Of a stretch of 64,000 nt of DNA, positions 52,216 to 61,468 are shown piece after piece. Position numbers and translations under genes: made by a program. The DNA lies in NCBI GenBank assembly GCA_021730635.1, contig JAJNNC010000001.1, positions 310,001 through 374,000 of the forward strand. Direction: 5' to 3'. The stretch is from Catalimonadaceae bacterium JC749 (GTDB lineage Bacteria; Bacteroidota; Bacteroidia; Cytophagales; Cyclobacteriaceae). Positions within the stretch are counted from its first letter, which is position 1. Every line of letters starts with the position of its first letter. Below the pieces are notes generated by a model. It did no database searches. It was not told the DNA's origin and saw only the letters and a list, made by a program, of their open reading frames with translations.

Positions 52216-53463
52216 ATGAAGATTGCCTTTATGGCATACGATGGAAAAGATTACAACGCAGGACCCATCATCAATGCTTCCCGGTTGTTACCCGCTTTAC
52301 AAGCGAGAGGCCATGTCGTCTGTGCGCTCATTCCTTATATGAACGGAGAAGCCCCCAACGTTAAAAATTTGAAGGACAAGGGTGTGATGTGTAAAACCAT
52401 TCCTTTCCCTGCGTATACTGAAGATATGATCTATTGGCTCTTACAGGAAGTGAAAAACTTTCAACCGGATATCTTCATTCCCAATATTTCTTTTCAGGGT
52501 GGATTTGCTGCCCGCTGGGTGCGGGAGTCGGGCATTCCCACGGTGATTGCACACAGAAGCGATGATGCCCTTAACTGGTGCCTCTTTCAAACCTTCGTGG
52601 CTGGTAAGCCAAAGTGGCGCGTCAATGGTTTGGTCTGCGTAAGCCAGTATTTGAAAGAGAAGTCGTTACAACGTATGTCTGAGCAAATTCCTGTAACGGT
52701 CATCCCTTCGGGCGTACCGACATCTACCCATGTAGCCACGCATCAGGAAAGTGATATATTGAAAGTCGTCTACGCAGGCCGTCTTGTTCAAAAACAAAAA
52801 AGAATCTGGAATACTATCGATACCTTTATTGACATACTAAAAGAGGATACAGCTATAGATTTTACTATCATTGGCGATGGGGTAGAAAGAGATGGATTGG
52901 AGAAAAAAGTCAGGGAAAGTGGTGTAGCAGGGAAAATTACCTTTAAAGGAAAATTGTTGGGAGACAAGTACCATGAAGAACTTTCAAGGCATCAGGTCAT
53001 CGTACTAATGTCGGAATATGAGGGCATTCCTGGCTCCTTGATGGACGGTATGGTTTGCGGCCTGGTACCTGTCTGCCTGGACATCGAAGGCATCAGAGAA
53101 CTGATCAAACACGATGAAACGGGTCTCATTATTCAAAAACGAAGTGATTTAAAAGATGCCTTAACCCAGTTAAAAGATCATTCTTATAGAAGCCAAATAA
53201 GCTACAATGCAAGGGCTCATATTCAAAAAAATTATTCACTGGATCAAACTGTGAGCCGGTGGGTAAAATTTTGTGAGCAGCTTGTTGAGGCAAACGATAA
53301 AAAAAAGAAAACGATCAAAGTTCCAAAAAGATTGATGTTACCTTTGTCAACAATGCGTTTTGAAGGGGCTTTGCGGAAGGAAACAACCTTATTTTCCATA
53401 GCCTATTTTTTCCACAGAGTAAAAAATAAACTATTATTGACGGCTAAAGCCCTCTTTCCCTGA
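52216..53463 (+). CDS. glycosyltransferase family 4 protein
   Basis: A 415-residue GT-B enzyme. The N-terminal half binds the acceptor (YNAGPIINASRLLPALQARG near residues 14-33), the C-terminal half shows KVVYAGRLVQKQKR near 190, FTIIGDGVERDGLEKKV near 216 and VIVLMSEYEGIPGSLMDGM near 261-279, with the E-G-x-P-x-x-x-x-D/E motif of GT4. It adds a sugar from a nucleotide donor to the chain. A basic C-terminal tail may touch the inner membrane. The next gene follows after one base. Confidence 0.85.
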   Translation: MKIAFMAYDGKDYNAGPIINASRLLPALQARGHVVCALIPYMNGEAPNVKNLKDKGVMCKTIPFPAYTEDMIYWLLQEVKNFQPDIFIPNISFQGGFAARWVRESGIPTVIAHRSDDALNWCLFQTFVAGKPKWRVNGLVCVSQYLKEKSLQRMSEQIPVTVIPSGVPTSTHVATHQESDILKVVYAGRLVQKQKRIWNTIDTFIDILKEDTAIDFTIIGDGVERDGLEKKVRESGVAGKITFKGKLLGDKYHEELSRHQVIVLMSEYEGIPGSLMDGMVCGLVPVCLDIEGIRELIKHDETGLIIQKRSDLKDALTQLKDHSYRSQISYNARAHIQKNYSLDQTVSRWVKFCEQLVEANDKKKKTIKVPKRLMLPLSTMRFEGALRKETTLFSIAYFFHRVKNKLLLTAKALFP

Positions 53464-53464
53464 G

Positions 53465-54166
53465 ATGAAAAGCTTTGACAATTTCATAGAGATTCCACTG
53501 ACAGGCGAAAATCTGGATAGATACTACCACCGCACTTCTATTCTTCAATCGATTCAGAGGGCGATGCCTCATTTTCATGGGAAGCTGCTGGATGCCGGGT
53601 GTGGCAAAATGCCCTATAAAGAATTTATCTTACAACATTCAAAAGTGAAGCAGTATGTGGGATTGGACATAGAGAGTGCTATTGTTTATGATGAAAACGT
53701 TCGGCCCGATTTCTATTGGGATGGTAAAAAGATGCCTTTTGAAGAACAATCTTTCGATGGGGTTTTTGCCACTGAAGTGTTGGAACATGTACCGGATCCT
53801 TCCCTCTTTTTACAGGAAGTAACAAGAGTGCTGCATAACAAAGGCTTTCTTTTCTTTACCATTCCCTTCTTATGGCCCCTCCATGAGACACCTCATGATG
53901 AATACCGTTATACCCCTTATGCGATGGAACGCTTATTAAAAGAAGCAGGATTTACCAAGGTCCAAATAGATCCGCTGGGTGGCTGGCATGCCAGTATGGC
54001 ACAGATAATGGGATTATGGTTAAGAAGAAGCCCTATGTCGGTTCATAAAAGAAAAATCCTGACCCAGCTATTTTTTCCCTTTTACAAATACCTCTTGAAA
54101 AAAGATCAGAAAATAGTAGGTGAGGGTCAGATGATCACGGGGATTTCAGGAATTGCTTACAAATAG
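53465..54166 (+). CDS. class I SAM-dependent methyltransferase
   Basis: A 233-residue enzyme: KLLDAGCGKMPYKEFILQHS (motif I, about residues 39-58), YVGLDIESAIVYDENV, FDGVFATEVLEHVPDPSLFL near 97-116, RVLHNKGFLFFTIPFLWPLH near 122-141 and DEYRYTPYAMERLLKEAGF near 146-164. The FTIPFLWPLHETP and Y-R-Y-T patterns are typical of methyltransferases in O-antigen and capsule clusters. It overlaps the next glycosyltransferase frame by 14 bases if that starts at TTG 54153. Confidence 0.87.
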   Translation: MKSFDNFIEIPLTGENLDRYYHRTSILQSIQRAMPHFHGKLLDAGCGKMPYKEFILQHSKVKQYVGLDIESAIVYDENVRPDFYWDGKKMPFEEQSFDGVFATEVLEHVPDPSLFLQEVTRVLHNKGFLFFTIPFLWPLHETPHDEYRYTPYAMERLLKEAGFTKVQIDPLGGWHASMAQIMGLWLRRSPMSVHKRKILTQLFFPFYKYLLKKDQKIVGEGQMITGISGIAYK

Positions 54167-55313
54167 AAAAATTCAACTTTTGGAAAGTTTAAACGACAAA
54201 CCTAGAATAGCGATTATTTCCCCGGAAGAAGCACCTTATTCCGCTACTTTTATCAAAGCGCACATTGATTTATTGCAGGCGGAGGTGCGACATCTTTTTG
54301 GCATTTTTTTTCCTACTGACTCTGCCGATGGTCGATTCCTGCTTCAGGAAAAGGAAATACTCAGAAAGATTTTTTATCAATGTAAATTATTCAGAACCTA
54401 TAAAGGATTATTTAAAGATCTGCCGCTGGCTAAGTACCTGCAGCAAGAAAAAGTTCAGCTTGTATTAGCAGAATTCGGTCCTGTAGGAGCTGAAGTACTA
54501 AGCGTATGCAAATTTCTTCGTCTTCCGCTTCTGGTTCATTTTCATGGATACGATGCCTATATGTATACGACCTTATCCCGTTATAAAAAGCTGTATCAGG
54601 AAATGTTCGAGTATGCTTCCCAACTGATCGTAGTCTCGCAGCATATGAAAAATCAGTTGCTTCAACTGGGCGCTCCTGCACACAAACTAGTACTCAATCC
54701 TTATGGCCCCCATGATGCTTTTTTTGAGGTCAATCCTACCTTTGAAACAAAAAATTTTGTTGCTGTTGGCAGATTTGTTGAGAAAAAGGCCCCCCAGCAT
54801 ACACTGGCAGCCTTTAAAACAGTTTTAGAGAAAATACCAGAGGCAACTCTGGTTATGGCAGGTGACGGACCTTTATTGCCAGCATGCGAGCAGTTGACCA
54901 AGCAGTGGGGCCTTCAAAATTCTGTCAGGTTCATAGGAGCCACCTCTCATCAGGAAATTATTTCATTGTATAAGAAGGCCTACTGTTTTGTACAACACTC
55001 TGTGGTAGCCTCCAACGGTGATTCAGAAGGTACGCCTGTGGCTGTGTTAGAAGCTGGCGCGGCCGGTTTACCAGTCGTTGCCACGAAACATGCGGGTATT
55101 CAGGATGTCGTTGTTCATGAGAAAACCGGATTTCTGGTAGCCGAACAGGACATTGAAAGTATGGCCAATTACATGATAACATTAGCACTGGATCCTGAAC
55201 AGGCAAAACAAATGGGAGAAAATGGAAGAAAAATTATTATGGATAACTTTACCATGGAAAAGCATATCTCTGTCATCAATAACCTTATAACAAAGAGCAT
55301 TTATGTTTGCTAA
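54153..55313 (+). CDS. glycosyltransferase family 4 protein
   Basis: A 386-residue GT-B enzyme with no ATG near its start: TTG 54153 or TTG 54180 (giving MESLNDKPRIAIISPEEAPY) is used, the latter avoiding the overlap with the previous gene. LLVHFHGYDAYMY near residue 127 is the typical acceptor-side motif, and the donor side shows NFVAVGRFVEKKAPQHTLAA near 196, ATLVMAGDGPLLPACEQL near 230 and SNGDSEGTPVAVLEAGAAGL near 288-307. It adds a sugar to the polymer. Confidence 0.85.
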   Translation: MLTNRKIQLLESLNDKPRIAIISPEEAPYSATFIKAHIDLLQAEVRHLFGIFFPTDSADGRFLLQEKEILRKIFYQCKLFRTYKGLFKDLPLAKYLQQEKVQLVLAEFGPVGAEVLSVCKFLRLPLLVHFHGYDAYMYTTLSRYKKLYQEMFEYASQLIVVSQHMKNQLLQLGAPAHKLVLNPYGPHDAFFEVNPTFETKNFVAVGRFVEKKAPQHTLAAFKTVLEKIPEATLVMAGDGPLLPACEQLTKQWGLQNSVRFIGATSHQEIISLYKKAYCFVQHSVVASNGDSEGTPVAVLEAGAAGLPVVATKHAGIQDVVVHEKTGFLVAEQDIESMANYMITLALDPEQAKQMGENGRKIIMDNFTMEKHISVINNLITKSIYVC

Positions 55314-56043
55314 AATGAAACACACACTTAAAAAGCAAATGATAAATTATAGCCTGAAGGGTGATAATGTACACTGCTTTTGCTGTGGTCATAATTTTAT
55401 TACTTTCTTACCAGGAGGCGTAAAACAGAAAAGGCCCAACGCTTTCTGTCCTGCTTGTGGCTCTTTGGAGAGGCACAGACTCGTATGGCGTTACCTGAAT
55501 ACAAAAACTAACTTGTTTGAAAAAAGCACAAAGCTTCTCCATGTGGCGCCAGAACCTCTCTTTTATAAGATACTGAGCCATCACAAAAATATTGAGTATG
55601 TGCCTTGTGCTAAGTTTGGTCAGGGCTATGAAGATAAATATCCGAAAGGGACACAAAACATTGACATCACGGCTATAGATTTGGAGGATAATACATTTGA
55701 TGCTATTCTTTGCTCTCATGTTCTGGAGCATATTCCGGATGATCAAAGGGCCATGCAAGAATTATATCGTGTGTTAAAACCCAACGGATGGGCTATTCTT
55801 CAAGTGCCCTTGGATGCTACACGAGATACGACTTACGAAGATTTCAGCATTACCGATCCTACAGAAAGGGAAAAAGCTTTCGGCCAACACGATCATGTAC
55901 GTGTTTATGGAAATGATTACGAGAAAAGGCTTATCAATGCTGGATTTCAGGTAAAAAGAGACAAATTTGCCTATCAATTTTCCTCTGCAGAATTGTTTAA
56001 ATATGGTCTTGTTCCAGAAGATGTTTTCTTTTGTACAAAGTAA
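55303..56043 (+). CDS. zinc-finger methyltransferase-like protein
   Basis: A 246-residue protein with a treble-clef type zinc site: CFCCGHNF near residues 25-32 and FCPACGSLERHRLVWRYL near 48-65. The core has LLHVAPEPLFYKIL near 78-91 in place of the classical motif I, then NIDITAIDLEDNTFDAILCS, HVLEHIPDDQRAMQELYRVL near 146-165 and GWAILQVPLD. HVAPE is characteristic of a methyltransferase family of capsule clusters. It overlaps the upstream glycosyltransferase gene by 11 bases, so the two are translationally coupled. Confidence 0.8.
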   Translation: MFAKMKHTLKKQMINYSLKGDNVHCFCCGHNFITFLPGGVKQKRPNAFCPACGSLERHRLVWRYLNTKTNLFEKSTKLLHVAPEPLFYKILSHHKNIEYVPCAKFGQGYEDKYPKGTQNIDITAIDLEDNTFDAILCSHVLEHIPDDQRAMQELYRVLKPNGWAILQVPLDATRDTTYEDFSITDPTEREKAFGQHDHVRVYGNDYEKRLINAGFQVKRDKFAYQFSSAELFKYGLVPEDVFFCTK

Positions 56044-56052
56044 TAGTGTAAA

Positions 56053-57138
56053 ATGGAGCCCCTGAAGGTATCTATAATTATTCCTCTGTATAATCGTGTC
56101 TCTTTTATAAAAGAAACAATAAATTCTATTGGTGCGCAAAATTATCCTTACTGGGAGGCTATCATCGTAGATGATGGTTCTACAGACGGGTCCTTTGAAC
56201 TGGTGAAAGACATGGCAGAGAAGGATCACAGAATCAGACTGCTTCGGCGCGACCGGGCACCTAAAGGTGCGCCTACTTGCCGTAACATTGGAGCAAAACA
56301 TGCAAGAAGCGATTTTATTATTTTTATGGACTCTGATGACCTGTTGGCCCCTTTTTGTCTGGAACAGAGAGTGACTGCTCTCCAACAGCATCCGGACTAT
56401 GACTTTCTTGTTTTTCCAATGTTACTGTTTGAAAAGGCTGTCGGCGATACAAATTTATTATGGAATATCGACACCGAAGAAGATGACCTGGCCCGATTCC
56501 TCCGGTGGGATCCGGTTTGGCAAACCATGTGCCCGATCTATAAACGGTCTTCTTTCCTACAGGGAGGTGGGTTTGATGAAAACTTGTTTTTTTGGCAGGA
56601 TTACGAATTACATGTGCGGTTATTATATTCTAATTTTAAATACAAGAAATTATTAGAAACAACCCCCGATTGCTATTACAGGAAACATAATAATGAAACG
56701 TTAAGTCAAACCAAGACTTCCCACCCTGAAAAACTCCAACTCATGCAGGGAGTAGTCAAGCATTTTGCGGATGAGATCTGGGCCAGAGGAAAAGGCAGGA
56801 GCCAGTATGCACGTTGTATCAGCGCTGTGCTATTTTGGTTAAGTTTATCTTGGATTACAGAATATAAATCGTTTGATATGGCTAAAAATAATTGGAAATT
56901 TTGTTTTCATAAGAAATTAATCTCTCCAACTACTTACTGTATAGGAATTAGTTGTTTAGTGATAAAATTTGTACAATCACAATCCTTGATACTTTATCTG
57001 CTTCTCAAACCTCTGTATAAGCTTTTTGTCCTTTTGCTGCCAACCATATATCGAGATAACCGGGTCACAACTCAAAGAGTAATTTATCCTTTTGTTCATT
57101 CCCATTCCTCATTAAAACTATTCTCTACTATACTATAA
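56053..57138 (+). CDS. glycosyltransferase family 2 protein
   Basis: A 361-residue GT-A enzyme. VSIIIPLYNRVSFIKETINS starts the fold at residue 5, AIIVDDGSTDGSFELV near 36-51 binds the nucleotide, and FIIFMDSDDLLAPFC near 92-106 has the D-x-D metal motif. The C-terminal third includes hydrophobic helices (SPTTYCIGISCLVIKFV, LILYLLLKPLYKLFVLLLP) that may attach it to the membrane. A 181-base gap with only a possible -7 box at 57254-57261 (TATATTTG) follows. Confidence 0.88.
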   Translation: MEPLKVSIIIPLYNRVSFIKETINSIGAQNYPYWEAIIVDDGSTDGSFELVKDMAEKDHRIRLLRRDRAPKGAPTCRNIGAKHARSDFIIFMDSDDLLAPFCLEQRVTALQQHPDYDFLVFPMLLFEKAVGDTNLLWNIDTEEDDLARFLRWDPVWQTMCPIYKRSSFLQGGGFDENLFFWQDYELHVRLLYSNFKYKKLLETTPDCYYRKHNNETLSQTKTSHPEKLQLMQGVVKHFADEIWARGKGRSQYARCISAVLFWLSLSWITEYKSFDMAKNNWKFCFHKKLISPTTYCIGISCLVIKFVQSQSLILYLLLKPLYKLFVLLLPTIYRDNRVTTQRVIYPFVHSHSSLKLFSTIL

Positions 57139-57319
57139 ATCAACTCCTTGCTGCGATTTTGTCCTCAACAGGGTAAAGATGAATTTGAAGAAGCTCTGCC
57201 CAACAGGAAAATATCAACCTTTGTCAGCCTTCCCCTAATTATGTTATTTTACTTATATTTGCTGCTCAAAGTTAAGCACCCATAAGTGGTAAGTACAGCC
57301 TAACAGAGTTTCTGATACA

Positions 57320-58219
57320 TTGAGTAAAAAACACATATTAGTTTCGGGTTCACATCGTTCTGGATCCACTTGGATTGGTACTATGCTCTCCCTTTCTCCG
57401 GATGTTAACTACATAGGCGAACCTTTTAATATAGGTACTAAACGATATTGGTCTCCATTACAATATTGGTTTGAGTATGTCGCTGCGGATGACGATCCGG
57501 AAAGGCAAAAAATATTTTTAGCCTATTTACGGCGATTTACCCACTTTACTGTAAAAGGTGCTATTTCTGATATAGCACATATCAGGAGCGAAGGGGAGGC
57601 GAAAGAAATCATTAAACGCTATATCAGCTTTTTTGCTCATAAAAGGCAGCTGTTCAAGGATCCTATCGCTATCATGTCTGTAGACTGGCTGACTGCTCAT
57701 TTTGATCTGGATGTAGTGTTGTGTATCCGGCATCCAGCTGCCTTTGTAGCCAGTTTGAAAGTTAAGAACTGGAATTTTGACTTTGCCTGGTTTGGGCAAC
57801 AGAAAAAATTAATCAACGGTGTTTTAAAGCCATTCAAAGAGCAAATTGAGGCGATGTCGGTGAACAAACACGATATCGTTGACCAGGCTATCCTGCTATG
57901 GAATATGATCTACTATCGGGTTTGGTTATATCAGGAAGCACATCCTGACTGGCTATTGATCAGGCATGAAGATATTTCTCGTAATCCATCCGAGGAATTC
58001 AGGAAATTGTTTGATAAGCTAAACCTTGCCTTTTCTCCGAAAATAGAGAAGAAAATTTTAGAAACTACTACCCATACCACGCATGAGGATGCACTGGTTA
58101 GAAACTCGGCTGAGAACACTATGTCCTGGAAAAAAAGACTAACCGCTGAAGAAATCAATAAAGTAAGAGAAAATACTAAGGAAATTGGCAGTCATTATTA
58201 CAGTGAAAAAGAATGGTAG
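57320..58219 (+). CDS. sulfotransferase family protein
   Basis: A 299-residue protein starting at TTG. VSGSHRSGSTWIGTMLSLSP near residues 7-26 is the 5'-phosphosulfate loop of PAPS-dependent sulfotransferases, and LDVVLCIRHPAAFVASLKVK near 132-151 the 3'-phosphate site with Arg-His-Pro. It probably transfers sulfate to the polysaccharide or its carrier. PAPS synthesis genes are not in the window. The last residues overlap the start of the following GT2 gene by 7 bases. Confidence 0.88.
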   Translation: MSKKHILVSGSHRSGSTWIGTMLSLSPDVNYIGEPFNIGTKRYWSPLQYWFEYVAADDDPERQKIFLAYLRRFTHFTVKGAISDIAHIRSEGEAKEIIKRYISFFAHKRQLFKDPIAIMSVDWLTAHFDLDVVLCIRHPAAFVASLKVKNWNFDFAWFGQQKKLINGVLKPFKEQIEAMSVNKHDIVDQAILLWNMIYYRVWLYQEAHPDWLLIRHEDISRNPSEEFRKLFDKLNLAFSPKIEKKILETTTHTTHEDALVRNSAENTMSWKKRLTAEEINKVRENTKEIGSHYYSEKEW

Positions 58220-59244
58220 TATCTCAACCACATTCCCACACCGCCCCCCTGGTATCAGTTATTGTTCCAAATTACAACCATGCCAAATATTTACATAAAC
58301 GAATTAACTCCATATTAAATCAGACTTTTCAGGATTTCGAACTCATTATCCTGGACGATAAATCACAAGACGAGAGTCGTGATATCATTAGCCAATTTGC
58401 GTTACAAGACAACAGAATAAGAACTTATTTTAATGAAGTTAACAGTGGTAGCCCTTTCAAGCAGTGGAACAAAGGTGTTCAGTTAACAAGAGGTGAATAT
58501 ATCTGGATTGCAGAAAGCGATGATTACGCTGAGGAAGATTTTTTATCTACTTTATTACCTGTTTTACAAGCACACAAAAAGGTAGGAGTAGCCTATTGCC
58601 AATCTTGGATCGTGGACGAGGAAGATAGTGTGATGGGCAATATGGAATACTGGACAAAAGATTTAAACCCCGATCGGTGGGAAAAAAACTACGTCAATTA
58701 TGGTATCGACGAGTGTACCAATTATTTAGTAAAAAAACCTACTATTCCTAATGCGAGTGCGGTTTTGTTTAAAAAGCAAACTTACTATAAGGCGGGTATG
58801 GCAGATGAAAATTATGTAATGTGCGGTGACTGGTTAATGTGGATCAAAATGCTGCTGAATGCAGATATTTATTTTGTTGCTCAATCTTTGAACTATTTCA
58901 GACTTCATCCGCAAACCACTCGTAATATTAATAATCATGATAAGGTTTTAATAAAAATCAGAGAAGAATATAAAATATTTCAATTTATCACAAAAAATGT
59001 TACTTTTGAGAAAGCGACTTTAGAAAGATTAAAACAATACATTTTTCATCGTTCCATAGAATTCTGCCCAGCAAGCTTAAAATTTTCTTTCAAGTTTCTG
59101 GATTTTATCAGGATTGTCCGAGAAGTAGACCGGAAGGTTTACTGGAGGCTTAGTGTGTTTATTTTAAAAAGACTATTTACTTACATACCAGAAAAGATTA
59201 ATAACAAGATCAAATACGCTTGGGCAAAACAAGTAATATTATGA
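58213..59244 (+). CDS. glycosyltransferase family 2 protein
   Basis: A 343-residue GT-A enzyme: VSVIVPNYNHAKYLHKRINS near residues 14-33, ELIILDDKSQDESRDII near 44-60, EYIWIAESDDYAEEDFLSTL near 95-114 with the metal-binding acidic motif, and the acceptor region CGDWLMWIKMLLNADIYFV near 204-222. It adds a sugar to the chain. The stop overlaps the start region of the GH39-like gene. Confidence 0.88.
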   Translation: MVVSQPHSHTAPLVSVIVPNYNHAKYLHKRINSILNQTFQDFELIILDDKSQDESRDIISQFALQDNRIRTYFNEVNSGSPFKQWNKGVQLTRGEYIWIAESDDYAEEDFLSTLLPVLQAHKKVGVAYCQSWIVDEEDSVMGNMEYWTKDLNPDRWEKNYVNYGIDECTNYLVKKPTIPNASAVLFKKQTYYKAGMADENYVMCGDWLMWIKMLLNADIYFVAQSLNYFRLHPQTTRNINNHDKVLIKIREEYKIFQFITKNVTFEKATLERLKQYIFHRSIEFCPASLKFSFKFLDFIRIVREVDRKVYWRLSVFILKRLFTYIPEKINNKIKYAWAKQVIL

Positions 59245-60557
59245 GTAAAATATTTACCGTGATTAGTTTCCTGATTTTGCTAATGGCAGCTTTTGGCTGC
59301 GGTGATCTTGACGAAAACCATATAGATTCTGCCCATGTAGTTGTAGATTTTTCTGTTCCTAAGGAGAATGTAAAATCCATGAGTGGATTTTTACATGGCA
59401 TCAATTATGACAAACCAGACGATAGCCTCATTCACCTCCTAGAACCTAAACTTTTCCGTAGTGGCGCCAGGTTTTATGATGCCTATGCCCGGAGGTCCAA
59501 ACTCAATGCCAGACAAATCCTCGTTATAAGTGGTTTATGGGCGACCGGACCAGGTAGAAATTTTAGTGTGATGCCATACAGCGATTATGATCTCTACAAA
59601 AAATTTCTCAAAGCAGCTCTAGATAGTGTGGGAAATAACGTCATTTTTGATATGTGGAATGAACCTGATGTAGGCCATTTATGGACAGGAACACAACAAC
59701 AATTTTTTGAATTCTTTAAAATCACTCATGATATTATCAGAGCTAAATATGGAGATCAGGCAATTATAACAGGGCCCAGCAGTCACTTCTTACCGGAATA
59801 CATTCAGGATTTTATGATATTCTGTGACACGGCGAATATTCAGTTGGATATCTTTTCATATCATGAGTTATATGAAAAAGATTATGCTTCTGTACAAAAC
59901 AATTTAAAATATATCCGGAGAAATTTTGTAGAAAATCCGAGATTCAGAAATGTAGGCATTAAAGAAGTACATGTAAACGAATATGGTTATGATGGCTTTC
60001 AGTTGAATCCTTCGCTGGTCTTGGGGTATTTACACAGTTTAGAACAGGGAGAAGCTGATGGTGCCTGCCGTGCTTGTTGGAATGATTTAAATAATAAGTC
60101 CACCTGCTGGAATGGCACACTAGGTGGCCTCCTGACCCACGACGACCACAAACCTAGAGCAGCCTGGTGGGCGCACAAATTATATGCTGAAAGTGTGGCA
60201 GGCCGGGTGCAAAGCTTTTCAAATATGGATTTTGTGGCTAATTTTGCCTATATTCCTCCTCAACAGAAAGAGGAAGCTTGTATTATATTGTCAAACAGTA
60301 GCAGAGATAAATATATTGAGGATATGGAGGTTACTGTCAAAAATATTTCCTCCCTTCCATTTATCAAAGACAAAGATCTTTCACTTATCATTAAAGTTTA
60401 TAAGATACCCGAAACCGAGAAAGCTCCTTTGGAAGATATTGAATTAGTAGAACAAGGCCTTCATACGATTGAAAATGATAATATAAGGCTTACTTTTCAT
60501 AGCGTTGATCCTTTATCCAACTACGTACTAAAAATTAGTCGGAACCCAGAACTGTAA
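59241..60557 (+). CDS. GH39-like glycosidase lipoprotein
   Basis: About 438 residues from ATG 59241 (MSKIFTVISF); ATG 59220 would add seven residues. The leader ends in the lipobox AAFGC, so it is an exported lipoprotein. A TIM barrel follows in which DMWNEPDVGHLW holds the acid/base Glu141 and HVNEYGYDG the nucleophile Glu247, the clan GH-A pattern seen in GH39 beta-xylosidase-like enzymes. A beta-sandwich ends the chain. Such a hydrolase inside an export locus could trim or release the polymer. GH39 is an assignment by resemblance; GH5, GH30 or GH51 relatives are possible. Confidence 0.75.
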   Translation: MSKIFTVISFLILLMAAFGCGDLDENHIDSAHVVVDFSVPKENVKSMSGFLHGINYDKPDDSLIHLLEPKLFRSGARFYDAYARRSKLNARQILVISGLWATGPGRNFSVMPYSDYDLYKKFLKAALDSVGNNVIFDMWNEPDVGHLWTGTQQQFFEFFKITHDIIRAKYGDQAIITGPSSHFLPEYIQDFMIFCDTANIQLDIFSYHELYEKDYASVQNNLKYIRRNFVENPRFRNVGIKEVHVNEYGYDGFQLNPSLVLGYLHSLEQGEADGACRACWNDLNNKSTCWNGTLGGLLTHDDHKPRAAWWAHKLYAESVAGRVQSFSNMDFVANFAYIPPQQKEEACIILSNSSRDKYIEDMEVTVKNISSLPFIKDKDLSLIIKVYKIPETEKAPLEDIELVEQGLHTIENDNIRLTFHSVDPLSNYVLKISRNPEL

Positions 60558-60558
60558 C

Positions 60559-61467
60559 GTGAACCTAATCCATATAGCAGCTGCCGTAGACGATAACTAT
60601 GTACAGCACTTGGGTGTCATGCTTTGTTCTCTTTTTGAGAATAATAATCATAAATTCCATATTCACCTTTTAAAAACAAGAATTAGTCAACGGAATTTAG
60701 AAGCCCTTCATACAATCATCGATACTTATAAGCAGGCTATCACTGTGATTGACACGCAGTTTGAAAATGGGCAACAATTTTTCATCAGTGGTCATATAAC
60801 TCTCGAGAGCTATCTTAAGATATTTTTACCCAAATACATTGCCTCCGAAACAGATAAGGTTCTTTACCTAGATGCGGATATTATTGTTAATCAAAATATA
60901 GAGCCTTTATGGTCATCAGATATTAATACTCACTTATTAGGAGCAGTAGAAGATGTCACATTAGACCGGCAAAAAGCATTAAAAAATCCTGCTAATTACA
61001 AGTATTTTAATGCTGGTGTTCTGTTGATTAATCTGAAAAAATGGAGAGAGCACAACATCATGGAAAAAGCTTTGGTTTTCATTGAAAATCACCATGAATT
61101 AATATTATACCATGACCAGGATGCGCTCAATGCCGTTTTGTATGATCAATGGCTCTCCCTTCACCCAAAATATAATATGCAGGCTCCCCTTTATATGGAG
61201 GAATTTGAAACCTATTACGGGAATCCGAAAGAACTAGAAGAGGCTAAAAAAGATCCGGTCATTATCCACTACTCCGCTCCTCTCAAACCCTGGCATTATC
61301 TTAGTTACCATCCTTATACCTCGGAATATTATAAATACTTATCTTTGACCCCCTGGAAGGACTTTAAACCTGCTGATAAAAATTGGGTTAGAGTTGTAAG
61401 AAAGCTTAGCCGTCCATGGCTCAGGAAATTAGGTATTAAAAAGGTATTTGGAAAACATTTGTATTAA
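60559..61467 (+). CDS. glycosyltransferase family 8 protein (LgtC-like)
   Basis: A 302-residue GT-A enzyme with a GTG start 1 base after the preceding stop. HIAAAVDDNYVQHLGVMLCS opens the fold, KVLYLDADIIVNQNIEPLW near residues 99-117 contains the D-x-D motif, YFNAGVLLINLKKWR near 149-163 and DQDALNAVLYDQW near 186-198 are family hallmarks, and HYSAPLKPWHYL near the end completes it. GT8 members transfer galactose or glucose with retention. Confidence 0.92.
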   Translation: MNLIHIAAAVDDNYVQHLGVMLCSLFENNNHKFHIHLLKTRISQRNLEALHTIIDTYKQAITVIDTQFENGQQFFISGHITLESYLKIFLPKYIASETDKVLYLDADIIVNQNIEPLWSSDINTHLLGAVEDVTLDRQKALKNPANYKYFNAGVLLINLKKWREHNIMEKALVFIENHHELILYHDQDALNAVLYDQWLSLHPKYNMQAPLYMEEFETYYGNPKELEEAKKDPVIIHYSAPLKPWHYLSYHPYTSEYYKYLSLTPWKDFKPADKNWVRVVRKLSRPWLRKLGIKKVFGKHLY

Positions 61468-61468
61468 C

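Noticed and set aside
57254-57261. promoter before the sulfotransferase gene
   Set aside because: A TAnnTTTG box is present but no TTG element lies at a usable distance.
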